Shown: one piece after another, positions 1-14,100 of the stretch
Layout: each line of letters opens with the position of its first letter
How positions within the stretch are numbered: position 1 is the stretch's first letter
Assembly (NCBI GenBank): GCA_028095005.1
Contig: CM051461.1
Span: forward strand, 168,895,144-168,959,143
Source: Rhynchospora pubera
Taxonomy: Eukaryota; Streptophyta; Magnoliopsida; Poales; Cyperaceae
Reading direction: 5' to 3'
Length of the DNA stretch: 64,000 nt
The notes under the pieces: generated by a model
The model's input: only the letters and a program-made list of their open reading frames with translations
Databases searched by the model: none
What the model was told of the DNA's origin: nothing
Made by a program: the position numbers and the translations under genes

Positions 1-1655
1 TAAGCCAGCACAAGCACACTAAATATAATCATAATCAATACTAAAAAGCACAACACCCTACTTGTAACATTAAGTAAATTTATAATTTAAATCAAAACAA
101 CAGTCACATAGTATTATTTTTGTCCAAACCATAGAAGCTACAAGAAAGTAATTTCAAGTAAACCAACTTAACTTGAAGCTGTTTACGCATTTGATTCATC
201 TCCAGCTTTATCATTGACCTCCTTTTTAGTACCTTCTACAACACCCATCTGTTAAGACGGCCATTGCCTCATCTCGGCTGGGGTTTCGGCACCATCCCCA
301 TTTGCTCAATCTTTTCTACAGAGTTGTTTCAGACTTTCATAATGCGGAACAGCTTATTCAGCTTCGGGAAGTAGGAGAATAGCATGAAATTAATCTGGTT
401 CAAACCACAAGCTCATAATATTTATCTTTTTTATGTAAAAATTCGGGCTGTTCTTTTTACTAATTGAACAACTGTATGACACCTTTCATAATTATTACAA
501 AATAAAGGGGACTCAATTATAACAAATTTAACTTCGATTAACCCATGGTTTTTTCAGAACTAATTGAAATTACGGAAGCATACAGAAGTTCAAATTGAAC
601 AAATATATAGGGCCGCTTTTGATATTTATAATTTAATTTTATTATTTTAATGTAGTTTTCATAAACTTGAAGCAATTTATACAAAAAATTCTTAAAAATA
701 GGAGCAGTGGGATGGTTATACGGAGTAGGTACAAATTCAGCGAATCAAGAGTTAGCATGTCCTGACCTGATCACTGTAGGTGTGCGGTTGAAGAAGGAAG
801 CACAAGCAGTTGTTGTCCTGAATCTAGCAAATTCAGCAAATCAAGAGAAAAATTAAACATCGATGAACAAAGAGAGAAGGTGAAAGAGAAAAACTGTAAA
901 AATTGTAGAAACCGTGCTCTATTACCTGAAACCAATCGTGATTGAGAGTTGGATATGGCTCCTATCGTGCAGCTAATCAGCTATGGAGGTTTAACTAACG
1001 CTCGAGAGTCGAGACCGAGTAGGGTAGCAAGAAGGCAGATCCGTGCGAAATCAGAAGGGATCGCGCGCCAAGAAGGGCATGGCTGTCAATCGCCATCTTC
1101 ACGATTTTCTTTCCCTCCGTTCTACTCCAAATCGGAGGAGAATATTTTGTATGCGAGGGAAATTTTGGAAGGGAATTTAGTACCCTCGCTCATTTTTCAC
1201 CGTTCCGATTCCCTTCCATCCAAACAACGAAATTTTCTGATTTTTCCTTCGGTTTTCTTTCCTTCCCACCGCATCCCCCTCAACCAAACAGAGTGTAAAG
1301 GAGGCAGTGAGGCACTCATGTACTTGGATTGATTTGGCAGGTCTAGCATTTCCAAAAATTTAAAATATTACTTTTTTGCTTTTCTTTTACACACTCGAGA
1401 TGTACATTATTTAATTCTGGCCTACCTCGTGCAAACTGAACCAGTACAAAATAGAAAGGAATAGAACATATCTGTCCTGTTTCTTTGTTTTTTCCCGTCA
1501 ACCCCTTCAACTATATAATATTTGCTGAAAAATGTAAGCTGCATTGAGGAAAGACCGGAGATATGTCTCTTGCGCCAAGTACCAAACAATATAAAATGGA
1601 AGGAAAGAATTGAAGTCGTTTCCTTGAAACACTTTTTCATGTCTTGGTGTACCTT
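1..1655. other. Intergenic, no supported gene
   Basis: AT-rich sequence without a recognisable gene. On the minus strand about 183-400 there is a short coding-like stretch rich in E, K and D ending in TAA (183-185), but it contains an in-frame stop, so at most it is a gene remnant. An open frame at 949-1332 (+) has no recognisable domain and unremarkable codon use, and is not called. Confidence 0.4.
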
Positions 1656-1660
1656 GTCCC

Positions 1661-3435
1661 TGTTAGGAAGTGTGTAATTTTCGATTTTTATGCTAATTAC
1701 AAGTTAATTAAGCCATCGAAACAACACACACAACGAATCGTGCACAAAAGCCAAGTTAACACAAAGAGATAGGTGGAATTGTACCTCCCGCGAAATCGTA
1801 TTCGCGGGGCTCGATCCTACGGCATGGGAATCGATGGGGTGCTCTCCTTCGCCTCCTAATCGCGCGCCTCGAGTCCACCAAGAAAACTAACCATTCTCAT
1901 AGGTCCTATGCTAGTAGGAACTAGAGGAATGCTCATCCCTTTACTATTCTTGAACTAATTTTAGGAATAGCTATTCTCAACACATGAGACCTAATAATAA
2001 TCTATGGAAGAGAGCAAAAATGGAATAGAGAAAACCAATTTTCTCTCTTTGAAGGTGGCGGCTAGAGAAGGAGGCAAGAGGAGGAGAGAGAACTAGGGTT
2101 GGAAGGCACCAACTAGTGGTCCTTATATAGAGATCAAGTCCAACCTTCTCACCTCACTATTTACTCTTTTGCCACTCTATGGCCGGCCTAATAAAGGGCC
2201 TAAATGGGCCATTTCCATATTTTGTTTATTCTCTCTCAAGCCTACTATATCAAATATATAATGGGCCTTTTTCAATCGATTATCATTTCGGCTCATAACG
2301 GCTAATTAAATTAAGCCTATTTATTCAATATAATTCCTACAATTATATTAAATATTGTTGAGCATAATTAATTATCAACTCAATGATAATTACTTTGGGA
2401 TAAGCATATGTATTAAATTAATTTCTATATGATCCTTTTGATGTAATTAATTATAACGGTTTGCAACGGTATATAATTAATTAATCAACTCATCATATTT
2501 TTGCATTCTCCAATGCAAACAAATCAATTAATACACTGTATGGTTAAAGTCCTATTTTTGTGACCCTTTGAGGATTTATGCTAAGTTGGACATGGAATTA
2601 AATCGTTATTTAATTCCAATAATCATAAGCGGTATCTAGCAACACGTTATGATTCCCAATTCACATAAATAGTGTACTGCTACAATATTTCAATCCTGCA
2701 TAAGAGAATAAATGTATTTCCCTATTTTGATTCTTATGTCACACGATATCATCGTATAATCCAAGATAGGAATGTGTCATTCTTGCAGATTATACGTTTC
2801 TTGATCTAGAGATAATTGTATAAAGTTGCATGCAAACAATCTATCTCCATCAAGGGGCCCAAACAGATATCGTCACTCACTAAGTGAATTAATGAGGTAC
2901 ATACGGTTTTCTTGATGATTAGCTTTTCCCCGCACAATTCAAGAGAACATAAATAAAGTCCGTATAGCAGCCCTTATCGGGAATCAGCGGTAGACGATAT
3001 TTATTGAACCTATCCTCATGTGGAAAAGATAAACATCTCAAACTTAGAACCAAAATCATAACGAAATAAACAATGACACATAACACAATCCATATGTTTA
3101 TTTCGATGGGTCAAGTCCTGTGCTATGTTCCATAACATACACATATGCAATTAAGTTGGTAACTCTTTACCTATGATTAGTAGAACTTAATCATCACTTA
3201 ACTTGCATACTAATCTTATATGATAATTAATGTTCCTTGTTAATTATCAAGATTATGGACCGTTTAGATTTATTATTGTCATTCTAAAGAATGATCAACA
3301 GAGATCTACTATTCAGATCCTCAACCTGAATGATCTGTCAATAATAAACCTAGGAACAGATGATAAAATATCATCCAAAACATAAACTAATAATTAAGTC
3401 ATTAATTTATTGACTTTTAGGACATAACTCTAACA
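1661..3435 (-). mobile_element. Solo LTR of a retrotransposon (copy 1, 1775 bp)
   Basis: The element begins TGTTAG and ends CTAACA and is flanked by a perfect 5-bp target duplication GTCCC (1656-1660 and 3436-3440). No internal retroelement coding region is attached, so this is a solo LTR left by recombination. The transcription direction is inferred as minus: a TATA-like CTATATAAGG lies on that strand at 2121-2130, followed by a leader-like CT-rich stretch. It is homologous over most of its length to the second solo LTR at 25698-27452. The superfamily (Copia or Gypsy) cannot be decided without internal sequence. Confidence 0.85.
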
Positions 3436-3440
3436 GTCCC

Positions 3441-4068
3441 TGGCCCAAGAAAGCCGCAAAACAAAAGAGCCAAGTTACTCGAAATATTTTCTTAGAAAAT
3501 TTAAAAGTAAACCGTAAATTCACAAACGGTCCATTTTTTTTCACAAACATGATACTCAACTAAAGCGCTCTATACCAAAAAGTTATCTTTTTTTGGTATT
3601 TAGTAAAATTTATATAAGTCACTATTGAAGTGCTGAATAAATTTATTAATAAATTATACTAATTGTAAGGTTAGATTGTAAATTTGTATGATGTTACAAC
3701 TTAATGCGTCGACCCAATATATGGATGATTATGTAGTATATATGTAGATTCGATAAAATTTTGAATAGATTTTTTTTTGTAGTATGAAAATCTTTATAGA
3801 TTATCTTTCTAAAAAATGCACTAATTCTTCCAAAAAAGCTGCTTAATTGCTTAATTGCTTAATTGCTTAATTGGTGCATCTATCTAATATCTAATAATAA
3901 TAAAATAGACGGGTGCTAAAACTTTGCCTCGCTTTCCTCAAATTTTAAATCACCAAAGGTAGCAATAACTTTTACATTTATTAATGTAATTTAATGCAAA
4001 TATCAGCCCTTTCCAAATATTAATTATGCAGAATCTCTTTTAAAACTTTTTATTCTTCAGATCATATA
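3441..4068. repeat. Intergenic with 8-bp tandem repeat
   Basis: AT-rich spacer. The only structure seen is a short tandem array of the unit GCTTAATT (about four copies, near 3838-3872). Confidence 0.6.
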
Positions 4069-4077
4069 TATGTAAAT

Positions 4078-4503
4078 GCGCAAGGTTTTGATGCCACACT
4101 TGTTTGGTGTCACAAATGTCACACTTTAGTTTTATTTTAAATTTTAAATTTTAAATTTTAAAAATTTAAAATATAATTGTCCGATCCAAACAGTTAATCT
4201 TGTTAATTTTAACGATGGATGCGTTGTCATAAAATTTCATAATTTTGAAATTTATTTGATGCTTGATCAAGAGGTTGAAAAATGTACAAATTAGAATTAA
4301 TCTATTTTAGTTGTTTTGATTCGTTCATTTTTTACCTTTTGATCAAGCATCAAATAAATTTCAAAAATTATAAAATTTTATGACAATGCATCCGTAGTTC
4401 AAATGAACAAGAGCAACGGTTCGGATCAGACGCTTATATTTTAAATATTGAAATTTAAAATAAAAAATTAAAGTGTGACATTTGTGGCACTGAAACCTTG
4501 GTC
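4078..4503. mobile_element. Mutator-type hairpin MITE (426 bp)
   Basis: The two halves are long imperfect inverted repeats: the left end reads GCGCAAGGTTTTGATGCC and the right end is its near complement. The element is flanked by a perfect 9-bp target duplication TATGTAAAT (4069-4077 and 4504-4512). A 9-bp duplication with long arms is typical of Mutator-like (MULE) elements. There is no coding capacity. The right arm lacks a few bases near its end relative to the left. It lies about 580 bp upstream of the neprosin-like gene's leader. Confidence 0.8.
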
Positions 4504-5082
4504 TATGTAAATTAATCATAATCACAATAATTAAATATTTACTTTCCTAACTGTTTTTTATTGCATTAACCGTTAAAATTAGAAAGTTTGGTAATTTGCA
4601 GTATATATATTATTAAATCCGCATGTTATGATTCACCGCATTGACTAATTTCATTGTCTTCGAAAATGTAATTAAGCTCATAATCGGAGATAAAACATTG
4701 ACTAATTTCATTGTCTAAGAATTTAATGCATGATATATATGGACATATAGTACTGTACACAAGTATGCCAAAATTAACCCAACACCCTTTCTTTTGTTTT
4801 ATGATCTTTGAAAAAGAAAAAGAAAAAAAAAGTCTTAATTGACTCTCATTATTATGAGAAGGTTGCTCTAGTTCAAACCCATTCAAGTGTCTTTATTTAT
4901 TTCACCTTGTGGTGGTAGGTCAAGACTTGATACTCCTCAGAAGCCCCCAAATACAAACTGAGAAACAGAGCAACAAACAACCAGAATTTCTCTCTGCTGC
5001 TTAATCTCCGCCCCATTTTTCATCTTCTTTCATTTTAACTGTGCAACTACCAGAGAGAGAGAGAGAGAGAGAGACAGGTGAC

Positions 5083-5127
5083 ATGGATAGTTGTGATGTG
5101 GCTTGTTCTTTAAGAGCCGTAGCGTAA
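5083..5127 (+). other. Upstream ORF in the neprosin-like gene leader
   Basis: A 14-codon ATG reading frame (MDSCDVACSLRAVA, then stop) lies just after a (GA)n tract and 39 bases before the first in-frame ATG of the neprosin-like gene. If the transcript begins upstream of 5083, as the position suggests, ribosomes would meet this frame first. Whether it is in the mature transcript is inference. Confidence 0.4.
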
Positions 5128-5166
5128 TAAAGAGGAAGTTAGAGAAAGAAGGTGGCGCTAGAAGCC

Positions 5167-8100
5167 ATGGTTTCTCAAGGGAGATCAAGCAAAAGAGACT
5201 TGAGAAAAAGCAATACTACTGTACCCTGTCGTTTGTGCTCCATGGGTTATTCTACTTCTCTTTCTTCAATGCTTCTTCCTCTTCTTCTTCCAGCACTTCT
5301 TCTATTGTCCTTTCTTTCAAGTCGAGTTACAGCAATGCCTGAACCGGTATCTACACTAAAAATGGAGAGAATCCATAGACATTTAGAGAAGATCAATAAA
5401 CCAGCTGTAAAATCCATACAGGTATTTTCAACATGTATACTCAATAACCCTTTTTTTCCCTTTCACTTGTGAGGAACTTGCTAAATTAAAACAATTAATT
5501 TTTGTTTCTTGTTTTATTTTTCTAATGTTCAGAGTCCAGATGGCGATATGATTGATTGTGTGCTGAGAAACAAACAACCTGCACTTGACCATCCTTTACT
5601 TAAAGATCACAAAATTCAGGTACTTTTCAATTCTTATAAATAGATAAATAATTTTAAATTTAAAATATTTTCATGAAATAAAATTCACAAACAATGCATG
5701 TATTTTTGTCATTGCGACCAGAGACGACCATCACAAATGCCAAGTTTCAAGGGAGAGAGAAAACAACAAAATTATACAAGTAACATGGGGCGACGCGCGT
5801 GGCAAGCATGGCACCATGTGGGTCCCTGTCCCAAAGGAACGGTACCGATCCGAAGGAGTTCGGTACAGGATGTGCTCAGAGCCAAGTCTTTGTTCCACTA
5901 TGGGAAAAAGCAAGTTAACACAGTTCCTCTGGCTGCTAGGTCTGTTGAAAAGCCGGATGTTGTTAGTGGCAATGGCCATGAGGTAATCATCTATCTACGT
6001 GTTTATTTTCTTGTCAGATAGTTTACAATTTCAGATATAGTTTTTGAAGACGACTTCCTGTTTTGGGTTTTTGCGTCTTAGTTCAATCGTCAGTTTTTAT
6101 TAATATTTTCTAATATATTATATATATAATATATTCACGCACAGTAGTTTTCATTGATATCTTCGAATTCGAATAAATAAATATAACTGAATTTCTTGTG
6201 TACATAGCTAAATATTTTCTTTTTATAAAAAAAGGTATTTTTTTAAGTAGATAGTTTTTTTTTATTTTTACTTTTTGAGACCAGATTCTATACGACATTA
6301 TAATTTTGTTAAATATGATTTTATTGTAAACTATATATATTATAATCTTATTTTATATAGGTTACACATTAAAAATAATTATTATATACATCCTGCATGT
6401 AATTTTTCTGGGGGAAGCGATTTTTGTAGTCTAGTTCCTACGTACATACGTCTATTCTAGTTCCCAGCATTAATCATTTTCCCGGTAATTCGATAAAGAC
6501 CCGTTACCTGATATTTCAATCAGCTAAGCCATCAATATTAGAAATGTAACGCATTTCGAAAAAAAAAATTAAAAAAGTAACGCAAGATTAATTAAATTTG
6601 GGATTTGTGATAAGACGGTTCATATATAGAATTAAATTAGTGCATAGAAAGTAGGGACTCTTTTAAAATACTGACAAAAAGATAGGGTTCACTGGATGAA
6701 AGTCATTATTTCGTGCCTAAAAGATTATTGGGTTTCCCTTTTCTTTACTTATCTGCATGACTTCTGAAAGATGAAAAGGGAATATTCAAGGTTTTATAGT
6801 AGCTGGTGTATATATTACTTGTAAGGGAAGATATATAATAGCTAGACGTCATGATGCATATATTGATATATATGTATATTGTTATGCGCATCTTCAACTC
6901 TCTTCTTTCTTCTTTTACATCTTTTCCTGGAAGCAATAAAGGACTAGCGACTCTTAACTCTTAAGGGCAGGTTGGAGGTAGAGAAATGACAAGAGTGTAA
7001 CATTAAATGCTTTGTAGAATGTACATTGCTTCTTCCACTGAATAAAAAAAAAATGGAGGTATCCATTGTGTAGTATATATATCAGTCTTCATGTAAACTA
7101 GTTTCAAGATTTTTATGAAAAACATCTGGAGAAATGAAATTGAAAAATTTGAAAGAGTTTTTTATTTTTAATTAAAAAAATTCTTATTTCCAAATTAACT
7201 ATTTAGGACTTTCTAGAACATCTTAGTGAACAAATCGGTTGACGAAATAAATATAGTAGTAGAAAAGTATTTGTAAGAGAAGTATGATAAAAAAAAGTGA
7301 TAAAAAGAACGATAAAAGAACATTATTGGAATAGTGTAAAGTGGGTATCTTAAAAGAATATATAATATTGCATGGAGAATAGTGTTTTTCTCTCTCGTAT
7401 CTTACCCGCTCTTTAGTTATTCCAGATTTTCGAATATATTGATATATTGATATTTTCAAACATTTTTCGCACTGATTGTACTATTTTTAAAATAGTGTTA
7501 GAACGAAGAGCACCATAAGACATTTGGTTTGGCAAAAGCTGTAGGAATCCATCATTTTGTTTGAAATGGAGAGGAGGAAAATGACCATAAATGTTTTTTT
7601 TTTTTAGAATCAAAAGCCCGTAGGCTAATGACCATAAATGTTGCTCGTTTTCAACGGAGATGAACCTTATGTCCTTCATATGGTGTGGATTTTTAGTTTT
7701 CACACGACAAAGATTTGAGATTCCTGCCATGTGAAAAAGGAGAGGAGGTGGTGATCGAGAAAGCAACCATTTAATGAGATCAATGGATGGCATTAAATTT
7801 GGTAGAGGTGGAAATCATCATGCTCCCATTTCTTTATGCATGTCCTAAACCATATTGCTGTAATACAAATATAAACATGGGGAAAAAATTCACCAAAGGA
7901 ACCTACCATTTTCATGATTAGTAGCTAATATCTAAAACTTCCTTTTCAAAACTTCTTCAACAATTAACCTTGATCTTTCACATCCTCTTGTATGTGCCAA
8001 GCAGTCTTCAAAAAGTAAAATAAGTTATCCTCTATTTTCTTGAAAGTGTCATATTTTTATTGGACATCTTATATGCCAAGCAATCTTCAAAAAGTAAAGA

Positions 8101-11100
8101 AGTTGTCCTCTCAATTTGGATCCAGTTCAGATTCACCCGACTCAAAGTGGACGTTGTATCTAGGAGTGAGCAAAAAAGTGGTAACTTATGATCTGACTCG
8201 AACTCACTCAAAAAAAGGTCTATTGTAACTCGAGCTAACAAAACTCGAGTTGGCAGAGCTTGAACTAAACTAACTTGGTTAGTTGACAAGTCGAGTTTGA
8301 ATTGTCCCCAACTCGTTCGAACTCAGCTCATATACATACCTAATTGTATCACATCCTATTGGGTGCGTTTGGATTGTTGGAAGAAAGAAGAAGAAGAAGG
8401 AAGAAAAAGAAAAAAAATTATAAACAATTCAAACTTTTCACAAAGTTACACACTTCCCAATACTTCTTCTCACTTCTTCCCTTCTTTCCTTTTTCCCACA
8501 CCTATCCAAACGCACCCATTTGTAGGGAATTATTTTGGACCATTAAATTTGTAGTTGATGCATTAGAGGCATGAGGCTTACATTCTTGGTTTGCTTAATT
8601 AATATATCATATTCTCATATATTATTTTCCAAGCTTCTAAATTTCTACGAAATAACGGCGAAATAACAGAAATAGCGGTATTTAGTGTCAAACCGCATGT
8701 ACGTTACAGTCTTAATTGAGAAAATGATGTAACGCGTTATTTCAGTTATTTCGGCGATATAACTCGTTATTTCAGTTATTTTGGCGAAATAACAAGCTGT
8801 TATTGCTACTATTGTTAAATTGTGTATTCGATATTGAACTATTGTTAAATTGGTACAAGCTGCAACTGCTACTCAATATTGGTACACTGCAATATATTAA
8901 ATTTGGTATGGCCGCATGCTATTTGTATGGAGTATTAGAGATGTATAAACATATAAATTGATAGTTATAGAATTGATGTGTGTCAAACTTTGAAAAAAAC
9001 ACTACACCGTTATATTGCCGTTATAACACCGAAATAATACCGAAATAACATGAGGACCTGGACCGTTATACCGAAAAAAACCGAAATTTAAAAGCTTGTT
9101 AATTTCTGAACCAAACTTCTAACATGATACGTAGCATGAGATTAAAATTTTAGTAAAAGCAGGTACCATATTGGAATATCTCACAGTATAGTCAGTCGTT
9201 CTCTTTATCGGTTCTTTGAACTAAAAAAGCTTTTTTTGAAATTGAACTAAAAAGCTGAAGCGTGAGTGTAGGAGTGCGGATGGATATTAAATGGAGTGAA
9301 GGGTAACTTTCGGTAAAATAGAGAAGCTTTTTCTAGTGATACATTTACTTTTCACTCGTACATTATTTAATTCTTGTGGGGATAATAAAGTACGCACCAA
9401 TAGATCCCAAACGTACGTGAAGTTTTAATTAACTTACTTATATTAGACTTGCGACACATACAAGTTACCTTTCGCTTTATTACTCGTTTTAATGGGATTC
9501 GACCTCGGAAAGTAAAATGAATTAACTATAACTAAATATTGTATTCGGTATTATATTCATAGTTTTTTCTTTTCTTTTTTTGTTCTATGCACATGTTGTG
9601 AATATAATAGTCTCTTAACATGAGAATGGCTAACGCGCCATCGATGGCACGTGCCATCAATTTTCTATCGGTTCGTTTTTCGAAATTCAGAAGTCAAACG
9701 GTCGATCCAAACCGTTCAAGTTAATCAAAATATTGAAATACCTTTGGAGACCAAATTTTACATTTTTTCGAATTTTTTTGTTATTTATTATGATATTTTC
9801 AAATTGGAGGGCCTGAAATACTCTAATCATAATGTTTTTAAAAATATCATAATAAATAGCAAAAAAATTCGAAAAAAATATAAAATTTGGTCTCCAAAGA
9901 TATTTCAATATGGAGAACAACTTGAACGGTTTGGATTGACCGTTTGAATTTTGGATCTCGAAAAATGCCATCGATGGCACGGGACCCTCCGTGCCATCGA
10001 TGACACGTTAGCCATTCTCCTCTTAACATATTGCATTGTATTGTTGTTTTTTATGGTACTTAAGTTATGTTTTGAAAATTTTTTATTTTCTAAGAGATAT
10101 TAGATTTTTTTTTATAAAAATCTGTATTCGGCAAATATTGGACAGATATTTTTTTAAAAAATAATTAAAATCTTTACAATGAAAATTAATATGGTAAGTT
10201 GTAGAACATTACTGTACGTTAATGAAATCTATGTACAGAGTTTTGTTGTATCTTAGACACCTCAAATATATTTTTAAATGAGCGCATAGGAAGTATAAAA
10301 TGCAGAAATGGTTCAATCATGATCAAACGATTGAAAACGTGGTTAATGCGGCAAATCTAAGGAGCTAAGAAATATTTTTTTTATATAATTTTAATTATAA
10401 TTTATATATTAAGAACACATTCAGATTTGCAACATTTCATTTTCTGGATACTACAATCAATAAAAGACTTTTTTGAACAGTTTCAAATCTGAAAATAATG
10501 AAAAAAGCTGAGAGAAAAGTGCTTTCATCATGGAAAAATCAATGTCCATCGATCAGATCGAAGTCAATGAGTAACATAATTTATTGTGCCTCTGCTAATT
10601 AAGGTGAATAACTGTACTGTATAACAATAATAGTAATTTTTACTGTATTTCTATTATTTAGGTTGTGGTTCCACCAATACTAGGGGACCCTCCTTATCCG
10701 TCAATTTTACCAAACGGCCCCTAGAATAATGTACTAATTCTCTTGTTAATATATCTACTAGTTTCTTTTCAATTTTACCAAAAGCACTTTTTTTTATGAT
10801 GGTGCAGCATGCTATAGCATACACCGGGAGCAGGCAGGAAGTGTACGGAGCCAAAGCAACAATAAATGTGTGGGACCCGTCGGTAGAGTCAGAGAACGAG
10901 TTCAGCCTCTCTCAAGTCTGGATTCTCTCCGGTTCCTTTGACGGCTCAGATCTCAACAGCATTGAAGCTGGTTGGCAGGTTTTCACTTCCCTCCTTTTCT
11001 TCTTCTATTTTGTATTCATTTTTCCAATACATAATTTGCCAAAAAGAAGAAGAAAACAAAATACACACCAAAAACCCCATCTTTATATAACTTACAAAAA

Positions 11101-14100
11101 TAAATAGAATAAGAGTGAAAGACAAAAAAAAAAAAAGAATGGAGAGGAATTTCTTTTTAAAAAATAATTAGTTTTATGCCACCGTGAATTTTGTTAATTA
11201 GAAAAATGCCATTCTTAAATTACTAATTAAATTTATGCCATTATAGATTTGCTAAAATTAGTTTTATGCCACTATTTCTTCAAAAACATACTAAATTCTA
11301 AAAATGCCATTACCAAATTTGCCATTACTTTTTTAAATGACCAAATAACCCCTCATTAAAAACAAACCATTTAAAAAAAACAGACGACACTCATATAATA
11401 CAACATATCTGGAATTACCAGGATATCGAAATTTATAAAAAAATTTTCTCCACCACAATAAATTTATAATTGTTCATCCGTGAGCAAAAAATAATATTTT
11501 TTCCCATGATCATTTAAAAAAGAGTATTATAGATTCATTTTATGTATTCTGCAATTCATTTTATTTCTTGCACCAATGGCATTGAATAATTTTGTTATTT
11601 TGCGGTGGCGTAAACCTAATTGTTAATAATTAATAATGGTATAAAACCAATTATATCTTTTTGTGATGGCATATTACTAATTTTTAAGGTTTATAGTGGC
11701 ATATTTAAAAGGGTAAAATTGTCATATAATTATTCGATGGCAAAAACTAATTTTTATTATTTTATAATGGCAAAAAAATAATTTGACGTTTAGTGATGAC
11801 ATATTTCTAATTTCAAATATTTGCAGTGGCATAAATTTAAATCGCCATTCTTTTTAAGCTCCTCATATGTTCCATAAAAAAAAAAAAGAATGGAGAGGAA
11901 TTTCTTTTTATTAAGCATTAAATCTGAATCCTCAGCTAAAATGCGGCTCACAGCTAATTCAATTAATTAACTAATTTAAGAAACAAAACGTATTTTGAAA
12001 GTTTATAGGGCCGCAAATGAAAGTTCCTTTTTTAAAAAATATAAATTTAATGGAAGTTTTTGGCATAGTATAGAGTGAATGTACACAGTGATGAGGTGGG
12101 CCCACTCCGACTTAAGTTTCAAGGTCATAGGCTAATTAATGTCTGGTCTCCTATTCAATACGATCCATTTATTTAATACAACTCCACTGACTTCGATATA
12201 CAACTCTTTTATTCCATATTAGGGACAAAGTTTATCTTAAAAGGACCACAAGATTATTATGGATTAGTTTATTCATTCAATGAATGGTTTTCTATTCAAA
12301 ATATAGATACTTTTGTAAATGTCAAAACAAATTATTTTTCATGAGAAGCAGACAAACTCAAGTCACTCAACAATAATTTTTTGGATTAAGATTTGATCTC
12401 AATTTTCATCCTTTATTATTGTCAGAGAATCATGACTATCATTCTCAAAGTAGGGAACTCGCATGTGCGACCATGTGACAATTGGTCATTCTCATGTAAT
12501 GAAAATAACCCATTTGAAAGCTACAAATACTTCTAAATGATTTTGAAGACCTAATTGATTAGATATATCGTATATGCTTATAGGTTACACAGTACCTACT
12601 TTTTTTATGAAAATAACAGGTAGGATCTCGAAGTCAACTTCTTGAGTGGATTTTTGGACCTTTAACCTCTATAGGATATGAACGTAATTTGTGTTTGTAT
12701 TAAGAGGCAATGAGCTGGAGATGTCTAATTCTTAGCTTTGTCATAAAAAATATAAGTTATTGTGAATTGAAAATTAATTGTGCTTGTCAAAAACCAAATG
12801 TCCCTTACTCATTTTTTCATCATGTTGTGTATTATTTTATTTGAGAATGTCCTCTGCATTGTAATACGGTTCAAATTTTGAAAAAAGAAAAACGAAAAGG
12901 AAGAAACTTCTTAATTTTAATGCTTTGATAGAATTTCAAATTATCTCATCCTTATCTACTCCTTCCATGGCTATCCAAAGCGATAATGGAGGGGGAAACA
13001 TTGAAGTCGTTAAAATTTACTTCTCATTCCTTATTTAAACCACTAAAGCTTCAATAGTTGGACTATGCTAATAGTTCACATCATGACTTTTTAAATCAGA
13101 ACCATCGATCTAAGAAATTCCATATGATTAGCATATTAAAATCTTTTATGAATTTAGATTTATTTATTTTTACAATTTGTTTTTATTTTTTTTAAAAGAT
13201 TGATTATATTCGGTATGCAATTATTTGTGCTTTTTACTATTTTAAATTTGAAAGTTATTTAAGACTTTTTTAAAAAAGAAACTTTATTTCCTACAAGATC
13301 GTATCGAATTACTTAGATTGGTTATTATAACAAGAAAAACATGATTTGGACCGTTACTATTTCGTTCAAAATGCTACTAGCACATTAAAATGTGGGGGTA
13401 AACTAATACTAAACAATATTTCCAAAAGAAAAAAGATCACTTTACATCTTATTTTCAAGCTATTCCCTCTATAGATGTGTGAATAACCAATCCTCCAATG
13501 CAGGGAGATTTTAGTGATGAGTTATAGAAAAGAAAGGAAAGCTAGTTAAATAACAAGACTTTGTCTTAAACAAAAGCAAATATACAAAATTTTAGATTTT
13601 GATTTGATATTTCTCGAGGGACCACTCAATAAATAGAGGTTGTCACGGTACACAACTTCCTGTACAGCAATGAAATCAAATAGGTTGTCGGAAAACATAA
13701 TAATAGAAATTAAAGGTGCTGGTGCAGAGTAACTCTCATAATAAGAACCGCCAGTGCTGGGCCGAATGGATGGTCCAGTCCTTGGCCCATTAATGATCAA
13801 ACTGTAGGTTGTAGGTACCAGATGGCAATTCATCATGAAATTTATTTTTCAAGTTTCTTCAATAAAAAGAAAAAAATGAAAAGGACCATCAACTCGTACA
13901 TAGCACTATAGAATTAGATTCTCCAAGTAAATGTGGGGAATTGCTCAGGACACGCCCATGTTTGCAAAACACTCCCATTTTTAGAGAGAAAAGACTTATA
14001 TGCCCTCAATTATTTATGCATCAAACTCCTCAACTTAAGGACATTTCATGCTTTTCAATCTAAACATTCGGAGCGTTTTGCAAACTGGGCGTGGCCTGAG

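Larger units (their letters stand above)
5983..10807 (+). other. Intron 3 of the neprosin-like gene (4.8 kb)
   Basis: A very long intron between GHE and HAIAYTG codons. It holds a 157-bp core-arm MITE (8361-8517), a fold-back repeat (8631-9097) and a Mutator-type hairpin (9622-10019). The open frames inside it come from these repeats or are short and unrecognisable. No nested gene is seen. Confidence 0.75.

Noticed and set aside
949..1332. 127-codon open frame on the plus strand as a gene
   Set aside because: No recognisable domain or signal, lies in repeat-rich spacer, and has no supporting splice or promoter context.
9651..10029. Open frames on both strands near 9.8 kb
   Set aside because: The region is a palindromic MITE; both frames read the same arm sequence.
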